This document shows, piece after piece, positions 33,894 to 42,965 of a stretch of DNA of 64,000 nucleotides. The notes beneath the pieces were generated by a model. That model saw nothing but the letters and a program-made list of their open reading frames with translations, did no database searches and was not told the origin of the DNA. The DNA is taken from positions 620,001 through 684,000 of the forward strand of contig NZ_CP159829.1 in assembly GCF_047730065.1 (NCBI RefSeq), given 5' to 3'. Position numbers and translations under genes: made by a program. The stretch is from Njordibacter sp028825405. GTDB taxonomy: Bacteria; Pseudomonadota; Gammaproteobacteria; Pseudomonadales; Balneatricaceae. Position 1 is the first letter of the stretch. Each line of letters starts with the position of its first letter.

Positions 33894-36800
33894 ATGGCTT
33901 TAGCAAAACAACTGATGGTGTACCCTGCAAATCGGCTAGAAGATTTAGCCGTGTTACTCAATCATGTGTTGAAACTTGGTCACCAAAATGACACGTTTGG
34001 GGTGCTTAACTCAGCTCAAGTGATTGTTGAGAACACAGGCATGCAGCACTGGCTTAACACCCAATTAGCCACCCAGAATGGCATTGCAATGAACATTGAC
34101 TACCCTTTACCCGGTAAGTTTGTGTGGCAACTAGCGCGACAACTATTGGGAGACACTGAGGTGCCTCAACAACCACCTTATCAACGTGAGGCACTGGTTT
34201 GGCGTATTGATGATGTATTGGCTAGTGACGCGATACGATCTAATAATGAATTCTTCGAGGCGAATCGCTATTGGCAGTCAGAAGCTTCTGGGTCTGCAAC
34301 AACCTCTCGCACTGCCAATGACTTGCTGAAGCGCTTTCAGCTTGCCAGTGCCTTAGCTGATTTATTTGAGCAATATATTCTTTACCGCCCCGATTGGCTC
34401 AAGCAATGGCAAATTGATGGCCAAAATGACCATCAAGTACAGCATTGGCAAGCTCAATTGTGGGCTATTTTGTGCCGGCAAGATGGACGTCATCCCATAG
34501 ACATCCAGCACAAGCTAATGGGGTGTTTGTCGCAAATGTCTGGCGCTGAACCCAACACATTGCCGCAACAAATTTGTTTATTTGCACTTAACACTATGGC
34601 ACCGGCCACCTTGGACGTTTTCTCAGCCTTGGCACAACATACTCAAGTGCACGTGTTTCACTTGAATCCCTGTGCGGAGTACTGGGGTCATATCCAGTCT
34701 GAAAAAGCCATTGCTGCAACGCAACTTAAATATTGGTTGGCACAACAAGATGATCAGGTGCTAGTCGATGGTGGTAATCCTTTGCTGGCTAATTTAGGCA
34801 GTCAAGGCAAAGAGTTTTTCCGATTATTACAACAGCAAGACAGTTATAATATTGATGCTTTCGAAGACGCTGAGCCACATTATCGTGAAACCAGTTTATT
34901 AATGTTGCATCAGTTACAACAGGATATTTTACACCTCAAGGACGCCTGCGAGGATCAGCAGGACAAAACAGATAACAGCCTAGTTTTCACTAGCGCATCG
35001 AGTGCCTTGCGAGAGTTACAAGGTTTGCACGATTGGTTACTAGGCCAGTTCAATCAAGACCCCAGTCTTAAACCCAGTGACATATTAGTCATGTGTCCAC
35101 AGGTAGAAGACTACGCTGCCTATGTGGGTGCAGTGTTTGATACTAATGGGTTTCAATTGGGTTATGGGACGGACGCTAAAAACCTAGAAACGCCTCAGTT
35201 ACCTTGTTCAATTGCAGACCGCAAACCGCAAGATGCAGAGCCTTTAGTGGCCGCTTATTTGCAATTATTGCACTTACCCGACAGCCGCTTTCAAGTCACC
35301 TTTATATTAGACTTGCTGCGTTTACCTGCCATGCAACGCAAATTTAATATTACCTCTGTAGAACTTGATACCATCGCCGTATGGTTGACCAACGCTTCTG
35401 TGCATTGGGGTATAGATGAGCATCATAAAGCCAGTACCTTAGGCCAAGTACAAGCAACCAGCACCTATAGTTGGTCGTGGGGGCTGAAACGCTTGTTGCT
35501 TGGATTTGCCCAAGGTGATCAGGTCCCACATTATCAAGATGACTGGTTGCTGGATGATGTAGAGGGCAACCAAGCGCTGCTGTTAGGGCGCCTAATGCAG
35601 GTGCTTGAACAGTTGCAGTGGCATGCAAAAAACCTTAATACTCCCCGCACTGGTGAGGCTTGGAGAGGTTATCTGACGGGTATCATTGATGAATTTTTTA
35701 CCGACGATCACACCTCTGAGCGCAATGAAGAACAGGCCAAAGAAAGCTTATCAACTGCCATTGGTAATATGGCCATGTGGGTTGAACAAGTGGGGTATAG
35801 TCAAGCCATAAGTTTGGAAGTGGTGCGCTATAGCCTCACACAAAAGTTATCGGTGGCAAGTAGCAGCCAAGCATTCATTACTGGAAAAATCACCTTTTGC
35901 TCTATGGTGCCCATGCGCAGCATTCCCTTTAAAGTGGTGGCCATGTTGGGCCTTAATGATGGTCAATATCCGCGTCAATCTAAACCATTAGACTTTGATT
36001 TAATGGCACAAGAAGAGCGCAGGGTTGGAGATCGCTCGCGGCGCGGGGATGATCGTTACCTATTTTTAGAAGCCATGATCAGTGCACGTTCTTGTTTATA
36101 TTTGAGTTATCAGGGTACTGATAGCAAAAATAATTCCCCACGCCAGCCGAGTTTAATTTTGTCAGAATTAATGGACTACCTTGCAAGAGGTTATGGCTGG
36201 GACTTTGACCCAAAATCGCCGAGCTCGATGATCCGTCAGTTACCCCTGCATAGCTTTAGTAAAGCCAACTTTGCTGCACAGTCTCATCCGAGTTTTGAAA
36301 GCGCTTGGTTGCGTTTATTACAAGCGCAAGCAAGTGACGAAAACACCCCTGCTTTAGGCCTTTTACCATCAACTAAACCGATTAAAATTAGTGATCTAGT
36401 GCGTTTTTTAGAAAATCCTGGCCGTTGCTTTGCCAATCAAAGTTTAGGCTTGTATTTACACGATTATGATCTTGATTTAGAAGATAATGAACCTTTTAAT
36501 AGTTCCAAGTTGGTTGAGTACAAGCTGCGTGACCAAATGTTATCAGCTGTTTTATCTGATGAACCCGAAGCCTGTGAGTTGGTAAGACAGGAATACCAAC
36601 TGAATGGGCAGTTACCAGAAAGCCATCTAACAGACAACATAATCCAAACCAGCCTAGAGCAAGCAGAGGAGTTAGTTGATGAATTGCGCAAGCGTGATTA
36701 TGAAGAGCTCCAAAACTATCCAGTGTCACTGGATATTGCGGGCGTAACTATAGCAGATCAAATCGCTTTGCTGGGCGACCCTGCCGATGACAATAGTACA

Positions 36801-37259
36801 ATAAAAACGATTCTCACAAGGCCGACTAAGTTCAAACCTAAGGATAGGCTTAACCTTTGGCTGACCAGTTTAGTGGCGCAAGTGGCTTTTGAACAGCCAG
36901 TGTCTGGTGTTTCTGTGCACTTAGAAAAAAACTTAGAACTGCAGGGGTTAGAAAATGCCACAGACCAGTTGAGTAAAGTCATAGAAATCTACAAACTCGG
37001 GTTAAACCAAGCTTTGCCATTAGATGCTGAACTGGGCCTAGACTTTTTAAAAGTGGATCCACATGACACCGATAAGCGCCTCAGCCAGTGGCAGAAAAAA
37101 TGGCATCACCATAAGTATAGCCAAAGTTTTGATTTCTCAAGTGATCCTTATAGACGCTGGTTGTGGCCACAAGCCCCTTTGTTAGATGATTGGCATGAGT
37201 CCTTTGCTGAGATTTACCAGCCTATGGTGGATTGCATTAAAGAGGTGAAGCATGCCTAA
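33894..37259 (+). CDS. recC: Exodeoxyribonuclease V gamma subunit RecC
   Basis: This 1121-residue protein is close to the 1122 residues of E. coli RecC. RecC splits the duplex ends for RecB and RecD and recognises Chi. Recognisable blocks are ENTGMQHWLN near residue 50, GKFVWQLAR, ILVMCPQVEDYA, KITFCSMVPMRSIPFKVV, LNDGQYPR, and RSRRGDDRYLFLEAMISAR. AAGGAC precedes the ATG. It overlaps recB by 8 bases, so the three genes form one operon in the order C-B-D, without the ptrA gene that separates recC and recB in E. coli. Confidence 0.95.
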   Translation: MALAKQLMVYPANRLEDLAVLLNHVLKLGHQNDTFGVLNSAQVIVENTGMQHWLNTQLATQNGIAMNIDYPLPGKFVWQLARQLLGDTEVPQQPPYQREALVWRIDDVLASDAIRSNNEFFEANRYWQSEASGSATTSRTANDLLKRFQLASALADLFEQYILYRPDWLKQWQIDGQNDHQVQHWQAQLWAILCRQDGRHPIDIQHKLMGCLSQMSGAEPNTLPQQICLFALNTMAPATLDVFSALAQHTQVHVFHLNPCAEYWGHIQSEKAIAATQLKYWLAQQDDQVLVDGGNPLLANLGSQGKEFFRLLQQQDSYNIDAFEDAEPHYRETSLLMLHQLQQDILHLKDACEDQQDKTDNSLVFTSASSALRELQGLHDWLLGQFNQDPSLKPSDILVMCPQVEDYAAYVGAVFDTNGFQLGYGTDAKNLETPQLPCSIADRKPQDAEPLVAAYLQLLHLPDSRFQVTFILDLLRLPAMQRKFNITSVELDTIAVWLTNASVHWGIDEHHKASTLGQVQATSTYSWSWGLKRLLLGFAQGDQVPHYQDDWLLDDVEGNQALLLGRLMQVLEQLQWHAKNLNTPRTGEAWRGYLTGIIDEFFTDDHTSERNEEQAKESLSTAIGNMAMWVEQVGYSQAISLEVVRYSLTQKLSVASSSQAFITGKITFCSMVPMRSIPFKVVAMLGLNDGQYPRQSKPLDFDLMAQEERRVGDRSRRGDDRYLFLEAMISARSCLYLSYQGTDSKNNSPRQPSLILSELMDYLARGYGWDFDPKSPSSMIRQLPLHSFSKANFAAQSHPSFESAWLRLLQAQASDENTPALGLLPSTKPIKISDLVRFLENPGRCFANQSLGLYLHDYDLDLEDNEPFNSSKLVEYKLRDQMLSAVLSDEPEACELVRQEYQLNGQLPESHLTDNIIQTSLEQAEELVDELRKRDYEELQNYPVSLDIAGVTIADQIALLGDPADDNSTIKTILTRPTKFKPKDRLNLWLTSLVAQVAFEQPVSGVSVHLEKNLELQGLENATDQLSKVIEIYKLGLNQALPLDAELGLDFLKVDPHDTDKRLSQWQKKWHHHKYSQSFDFSSDPYRRWLWPQAPLLDDWHESFAEIYQPMVDCIKEVKHA

Positions 37260-40200
37260 GCTAGACTTAACTCATCTAACCTTGCAAGGCCGTCACCTTA
37301 TCGAAGCGAGCGCGGGCACGGGCAAAACCTTTAGTCTCACGCGTATTTATTTGCGTTTGTTGATCGAGGAAAAAATCCCTGTAGAACAAATCTTATTAAT
37401 GACTTATACCCGAGCGGCGACGCAAGAGTTACGCGGACGCATCGCAGACATCATACGTGAAGCCCAAAGATACTGGGACAATGACACTAACACAGACACA
37501 GATGAGTATTGGCAGCACCTGTACAACAACATAGAGCCTGAACAAGCAAAACTATTGTTGCACCAAGCCCTTCTCAATCTAGATCAAGCCGCCATATTTA
37601 CTATCCATGGGTTTTGTGGGCGCGCCCTGCAGCAATACGCTTTTACCAGCCAAACGGGGCTGGAGGTCGTGTTAGAAACCAACACCCGAGACCTAGCCTA
37701 CACCAGCTTACAAGACTGGCTGCGGGTGGTCATGCATGACCCTGAGCGATACCAGCAATTAGAACAACAGGGTTGGCATACACCAGAAGGGTTTTGGGAT
37801 GCCTTTAGTAATGCCTTATTAAGCCCAATGCCAGTTTTTGCTGCCGCTGAACAAGTATGGCATGAAGCATGGTACACCACCAAATTAGCAGTGCGTGAAA
37901 GCTTGCTCTCTTTAGAAATAGACATGATTCAAGCCACTATGAGTGATGCTAAAACTAAGGACGTTCGGCTGGTTCAATGGCAAGACTTATTAAGTTGGCT
38001 GGGCACCAAGGAGTTTGGGCCTGCCTCAAAAGATCATTTAGCCTGCCTGAGTGGGAGAAGATTAAGTAAAGCACCTGATTTAAAGGATGTTATCCCTGCT
38101 CTGTCTAAGCGGATTAATGCAGCAAGCTTCAAAGATAACTACTTGATTTATGCTCAACAAGCGGCTACCGCACCTTTAGTTTTAGAAGCAGTGCAAGGGG
38201 TGAGAGAGGCTTACAAAAAGGCCAAACACAAACAGCAAATTATGGAGTTTGATGATCTGGTAAGGCACTTGTCTGAGTGTGTTAACGACTCTCAAAATGA
38301 AGCCCTTGTTGATGCTCTACGAAAGGCCTATCCCGTTGCTTTGGTGGATGAATTCCAAGATACGGATGGGCATCAATATGCCATTTTAAATCGTCTTTAC
38401 GGGCCCCCTAGCAATGGCACAACATTATTTATGATTGGGGATCCAAAGCAGGCCATTTATGGTTTTAGAGGTGGTGATATACACACCTATTTAAAAGCTG
38501 CACAAGCCACCGATGATATTTGGCACATGGACACTAACTGGCGATCTAGCCACGCCATGGTGGCAGCTTACAATCGTTTATTTTCTGTGCAGAGCAGCAT
38601 TCGACAAGTGTTTGGCAATGGCATTGACTATGTCCCAGTGAAAGCAAGTAATGGCGCCAAGGCTAACGTTGCTAACAACCCCAAAACAGAGGGCGCGGCC
38701 CTAACCTATGTTTGGCTGCCTAAAGCATTAACGACCAATGATCATAAACAACAGCACATTGCCCGTTGGTGTGTGGCTGAAATTCAAAAAATATTGCAGC
38801 AAGGACAGTTTAAAGCGGCTGACATTGCCCTTTTGGTAAGAGGCGCAGGCGAAGCACAGGCTTTACAAACGGCTTTAAAGCAGGCCCATATAGCCAGCGT
38901 ATTCATTAGTGATCGAAGCAGCGTGTATGCCAGTACTGAAGCCATTGAAATGGTCAGGCTATTAAATGGTGTGCTGCACTGCGAAGACCCACGACAGTTG
39001 ATGCGGGCGGCCAGCACACACCTATGGGGTGGCAGTGTGGCTGTGTTGGCTCGGTTAAATCAGGACGATTCATATTTAATCAGCATAAGAAGCCAAATGT
39101 TGCAATTACGCCAGTTGTGGCTAAGGCAGGGGGTTATGGCCCTTATCACACAGCTACTTAAACAGCGTGCTGTGCCACCAACTCAAAACAAAGAACGTTA
39201 CATGACCAATATGGTGCAATTAGCAGAGCTGTTACAAAAGGCATCCAATCAAGCTAGTTCAGCTCTTTTGCTGGTGGAATGGTTACAGCAGCAGTGTCAG
39301 GCAGAGCATGCAGATACCAGTGCTGAATTGCGTTTAGAAAGTGATGCCAAGTTAATTCAAATCGTGACCCAACATGGTTCTAAAGGCTTGGAATATCCAG
39401 TCGTATTTATTCCCTTTGCCAGTCAAGCCAAAGACCCTCTTAAGTGGGGCACCAAAAAAATACAACTGTTCCCCTATTATCACGAGCAAGAGCAATGCCC
39501 TGCGCTAATGATTGGTCGAGACCCTGAAGTGAGTGATGCGGCTATAATAGCGGCCGAAGAAGAGGCTTTGCGTCTATTATATGTGGCAGTAACCCGTGCG
39601 CAGTATAAATGTTATCTGCCCGTGAGTAACTTTAAGGACGCCGAGAGGTCACCCTTAGGGCAGTTATTATTTGGCAAAAACACACCAGATGATGCGCTGG
39701 GTTGGCCCGAGGCCTTAGAACAATTAACTGACCCCAAAGACTCAGAGTTACGCAAAATTGAAGAAGGTGATGTGCACATGCCTTCAATGCAAGGCCCCAC
39801 AAGTCACTTAGACTCAAACCTAGTCACACAAAGCTTTACTGGCCAAATTGATACTAATACTCATTTATTGTCCTACAGTGCGATAGTGCGCCAACTGAAT
39901 TATGGTGCATATGTTCAGCAACCCAGCGCCAAAGACCAATCAGATGGCATTAGCCAAATGGTAGTTGCTAGCCAAAGTATAGGTTCCAAGGAACTGCGTT
40001 TTACTTTAGCCAAAGGCAAGAATAGTGGTTTGTTGCTGCACGACATCCTTGAACAGGTGGATTTTGCCAACCCTAGTTGGCCCAGTGCCATGGAAGTACC
40101 TCTGGCAAAATACCATACTATAGTAGGTATTCAGCAACATGACGCTGACAAAGTGGTGGCTTTGCAATCGTGGTTAGAAGAGTGTTTGAAAGCGCCATTA

Positions 40201-40755
40201 CCTGCCATTAATGACCCTGACAGCGCTGCATTGGATGTGACTTTGGGCTTGACCTTGGGGCAACTATTGCCTCATCAGACCTTGCGAGAAGTGGAGTTTT
40301 ACTTCCCACTGCAACAGGCTAAACAATCCACCTTGGGGCAAATATTGAGCCGACATCGGGGTGGTTTGCCAAGTGCATTGCCGAGTCACCCTGTGCTTCA
40401 AGGCATGATGCATGGCTTCATAGACTTGGTATTCGAAGATAATGGGCGCTTTTTTGTGGCAGATTATAAATCTAATCATTTGGGTGACATGCTTGAAGAT
40501 TATCACCTAGATGCCATGTTAGAGGCTAACCAGCAGCATTATTATGACTTGCAATATTTGATCTATAGCTTGGCGCTGCATCGCTACCTTAAGCAAAGAA
40601 TGCCCCATTATGATGCTCATCAGCATTTTGGTGGCGTGTATTATTTATATCTGAGGGGTATGTCACCTAAATCATCTACAGGCGTCTTTTCTAAGGCCAT
40701 TAGCCTAGAAGAATTGACAGAACTTGATGATTTATTTGCTGGAGTATCCATATGA
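37252..40755 (+). CDS. recB: Exodeoxyribonuclease V beta subunit RecB
   Basis: This 1167-residue SF1A helicase-nuclease repairs double-strand breaks and degrades foreign linear DNA. Helicase motifs include EASAGTGKTFSL (Walker A, about residues 18-29), TYTRAATQELRGR, ALVDEFQDTD, IGDPKQAIYGFRGGD and VTQHGSKGLEYPVVF. The C-terminal nuclease domain carries GFIDLVF and VADYKSN, the essential Asp and Lys of the RecB nuclease. All key residues look present. It overlaps both neighbours. Confidence 0.96.
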   Translation: MPKLDLTHLTLQGRHLIEASAGTGKTFSLTRIYLRLLIEEKIPVEQILLMTYTRAATQELRGRIADIIREAQRYWDNDTNTDTDEYWQHLYNNIEPEQAKLLLHQALLNLDQAAIFTIHGFCGRALQQYAFTSQTGLEVVLETNTRDLAYTSLQDWLRVVMHDPERYQQLEQQGWHTPEGFWDAFSNALLSPMPVFAAAEQVWHEAWYTTKLAVRESLLSLEIDMIQATMSDAKTKDVRLVQWQDLLSWLGTKEFGPASKDHLACLSGRRLSKAPDLKDVIPALSKRINAASFKDNYLIYAQQAATAPLVLEAVQGVREAYKKAKHKQQIMEFDDLVRHLSECVNDSQNEALVDALRKAYPVALVDEFQDTDGHQYAILNRLYGPPSNGTTLFMIGDPKQAIYGFRGGDIHTYLKAAQATDDIWHMDTNWRSSHAMVAAYNRLFSVQSSIRQVFGNGIDYVPVKASNGAKANVANNPKTEGAALTYVWLPKALTTNDHKQQHIARWCVAEIQKILQQGQFKAADIALLVRGAGEAQALQTALKQAHIASVFISDRSSVYASTEAIEMVRLLNGVLHCEDPRQLMRAASTHLWGGSVAVLARLNQDDSYLISIRSQMLQLRQLWLRQGVMALITQLLKQRAVPPTQNKERYMTNMVQLAELLQKASNQASSALLLVEWLQQQCQAEHADTSAELRLESDAKLIQIVTQHGSKGLEYPVVFIPFASQAKDPLKWGTKKIQLFPYYHEQEQCPALMIGRDPEVSDAAIIAAEEEALRLLYVAVTRAQYKCYLPVSNFKDAERSPLGQLLFGKNTPDDALGWPEALEQLTDPKDSELRKIEEGDVHMPSMQGPTSHLDSNLVTQSFTGQIDTNTHLLSYSAIVRQLNYGAYVQQPSAKDQSDGISQMVVASQSIGSKELRFTLAKGKNSGLLLHDILEQVDFANPSWPSAMEVPLAKYHTIVGIQQHDADKVVALQSWLEECLKAPLPAINDPDSAALDVTLGLTLGQLLPHQTLREVEFYFPLQQAKQSTLGQILSRHRGGLPSALPSHPVLQGMMHGFIDLVFEDNGRFFVADYKSNHLGDMLEDYHLDAMLEANQQHYYDLQYLIYSLALHRYLKQRMPHYDAHQHFGGVYYLYLRGMSPKSSTGVFSKAISLEELTELDDLFAGVSI

Positions 40756-42494
40756 TCGTGCCTAATTTAGTCCCTACGGCAATACTGCACAAAGATTATG
40801 CTGGACTGGAAGCTATTGATGGGTTTTTAGCTACTCAGTTGTGCCAAAGTCTGGGTAGCCAAAACGCTATTATGCAGCATTTAATTATGGCTTTGAGTCG
40901 TGCGCTGCGAAATGGGCATAGTTGCCTACCCTTGGCTGATATAGCCGGTCAAACCCTTTGGTCTGCCGTGAGCGATATTCGAACGGGAACTGGGGCCGCG
41001 CCTGGTTATACATTTGATGCTTTTAGTGTGCTCATGGATAGTGCACAGAGTTGTGCCATTACTGCAACAGATGAGGCCCCGTTAGTGTTAGACAACGAGA
41101 GACTTTATTTACGCAGGTACTGGTGCTTTGAGCAACAGGTAGCCCAGCACTTATTGCAGCGCATGCAAGTCCATCCCCTATCAGCAGCACAACAAATGAC
41201 TGCAGACTCATTATTAGCTCAGCTCTTCGATAAGTCAGCAGAAGCCCAAGTAGACTGGCAGGCTAGGGCTGTTGAAGAGGCATTAGTGCGCCAAGTCAGT
41301 GTGATTTCGGGTGGCCCGGGCACAGGAAAAACCCATACTGTGGCGCGTTTGTTATTAGCTTTGCAGGCCATCAATGACAGGCCTCTGAGCATTGCGATGG
41401 CAGCCCCCACGGGCAAAGCCAAGGAGCGTTTGGTGGAATCAATTAATAATGCCAAGACGCAATTACTGAGTAAAGGCATAGATCAGAGCCTCATAAAGAG
41501 TATTCCAGATACTGCCCACACCTTGCATGGTTTGCTGGGTCTGCGTCCTAATAGTCATGGGGCAAGACACCATAAGGCCAATCCACTGGCCATCGATCTA
41601 TTGCTGATAGATGAGGTGTCCATGGTTGATTTGCCTATGATGGCACGGCTGTTAGATGCCCTACCAGAGCACTGCAAGCTAATTTTAGTGGGTGATGCGC
41701 AACAATTGCCGTCGGTGGCTGCGGGTTCTATTTTAGCCGACATTCCACCTCATGTTATTAGTTACTTGCATACAAGTCATCGCTTTAAAGAACAAAGTGG
41801 CATTGGGGTTTTAGCCCAACAGGTGATGAATAATCAAGCACAAGAAAGTTGGCACACATTGACAAACAGTGAGGACCTTAGCTTAATTGCAGACTCAGAG
41901 TTTGAGGCTTGGCTAGAGCACATGTGTGATCAACATTTTGTGCCTATGTTAAAGGCGAAAACCTTAAATGAAGCCTTTGCCTGTTTAAACCAGTTTAGAA
42001 TTCTGGCAGCCACGCGCCAAGGCGATCTGGGCATAGAAGGGTTAAACACGCAAGTAGAGCGATTATTAAGTCGGCGTTTGTCACAAGTACGTTTAGCACA
42101 AAACTACCACGGTAAACCGGTGATGGTCACCAAGAATAATCACGCTTTAGGTTTGTTTAATGGTGACATTGGGATTATGTGGCAGACAGAAAAGGGAGCG
42201 CTGGATGTGTGTTTCTTGCAGGCCGCAGAAGTGCGAAAAGTGGATGTGGGGTTATTACAAGACTTAGACGCTGTTTATGCCATGACGATCCATAAAACTC
42301 AGGGCTCAGAGTTTGAGCATGTGGCGCTGGTGGTGGCCCCTCAAGCTGAGCGGTTGTTGTCTTCTCAGTTGCTGTACACGGCGATTACTCGAGCAAAAAC
42401 CACTTGTAGTGTTAAGGTGAGTAAGCCTGTGTGGTGCAAAGCGGTCGCTAACAAAACGCAACGATGGTCTGGACTTCGGGCCTTACTCAGTTGA
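40752..42494 (+). CDS. recD: Exodeoxyribonuclease V alpha subunit RecD
   Basis: This 580-residue protein is slightly shorter than E. coli RecD. It is the 5'-3' helicase motor of RecBCD. Walker A is GGPGTGKTHTVARLL (about 191-205), motif II is LLIDEVSMVD, then LVGDAQQLPSVAAGSI, and the C-terminal AMTIHKTQGSEF and LLYTAITRAK blocks. It overlaps recB by 4 bases. Confidence 0.95.
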   Translation: MIVPNLVPTAILHKDYAGLEAIDGFLATQLCQSLGSQNAIMQHLIMALSRALRNGHSCLPLADIAGQTLWSAVSDIRTGTGAAPGYTFDAFSVLMDSAQSCAITATDEAPLVLDNERLYLRRYWCFEQQVAQHLLQRMQVHPLSAAQQMTADSLLAQLFDKSAEAQVDWQARAVEEALVRQVSVISGGPGTGKTHTVARLLLALQAINDRPLSIAMAAPTGKAKERLVESINNAKTQLLSKGIDQSLIKSIPDTAHTLHGLLGLRPNSHGARHHKANPLAIDLLLIDEVSMVDLPMMARLLDALPEHCKLILVGDAQQLPSVAAGSILADIPPHVISYLHTSHRFKEQSGIGVLAQQVMNNQAQESWHTLTNSEDLSLIADSEFEAWLEHMCDQHFVPMLKAKTLNEAFACLNQFRILAATRQGDLGIEGLNTQVERLLSRRLSQVRLAQNYHGKPVMVTKNNHALGLFNGDIGIMWQTEKGALDVCFLQAAEVRKVDVGLLQDLDAVYAMTIHKTQGSEFEHVALVVAPQAERLLSSQLLYTAITRAKTTCSVKVSKPVWCKAVANKTQRWSGLRALLS

Positions 42495-42498
42495 TCTA

Positions 42499-42843
42499 TT
42501 AAGCGGCTACAATATGAGAAATGCTTTTACCGATGGCGTCAAATAAAGACAGGGCCCGAGCTGCAGGCACAAGGGAGCGTTGTCTAGAGTCGTCTGTGGC
42601 ATCAATATTCAAGTAGTCTAAATCAATTAGCTTTTGGATAGACTTGCGCAGTGTGTAACGCGAACCTAAGTATTTTAGGCTCATGCCATCTTCCATAAAA
42701 ACGCACCTCCCATGACTGTGCTCTCGCGTGATGTGTTCTAACACTTGTAATTCTCGGTCGCCTAGACCAGCTTTATGATCCCCTTGTATGCCGGTGCGGA
42801 TAGCATTTGAAACACTTAAGGCGATATTTTAATAGTCTTGCAT
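42499..42843 (-). pseudogene. Winged-helix (MarR-like) regulator interrupted by an early stop
   Basis: On the reverse strand an ATG at 42841-42843 follows GGAGC, but codon 5 is TAA (42829-42831). The same frame then stays open and continues with SVSNAIRTGIQGD, GDRELQVLEHITREH, FMEDGMSLKYLGSRYTLRKSIQKL and IDLDYLNI. That last part resembles a winged-helix reader head of the MarR type. The first usable downstream start is GTG at 42742-42744, which would leave 81 residues with a poor ribosome site. A nonsense mutation in a short regulator is the simplest reading. A genuine short protein from the GTG cannot be excluded. Confidence 0.5.
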
Positions 42844-42965
42844 AAAAGCTCCTTATTTTCATATTAATCAAATATATCATTTAAATGATAGTGTGTTTTT
42901 CATAATATGCTATTAAATAGGCTGTATTTTTGTAACTATTATTTGAAAGAAATACTGAGGTGCGA

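Noticed and set aside
33894..42494. Defence island around recBCD
   Set aside because: recCBD is a normal housekeeping repair operon; no restriction, abortive infection or other defence genes adjoin it.
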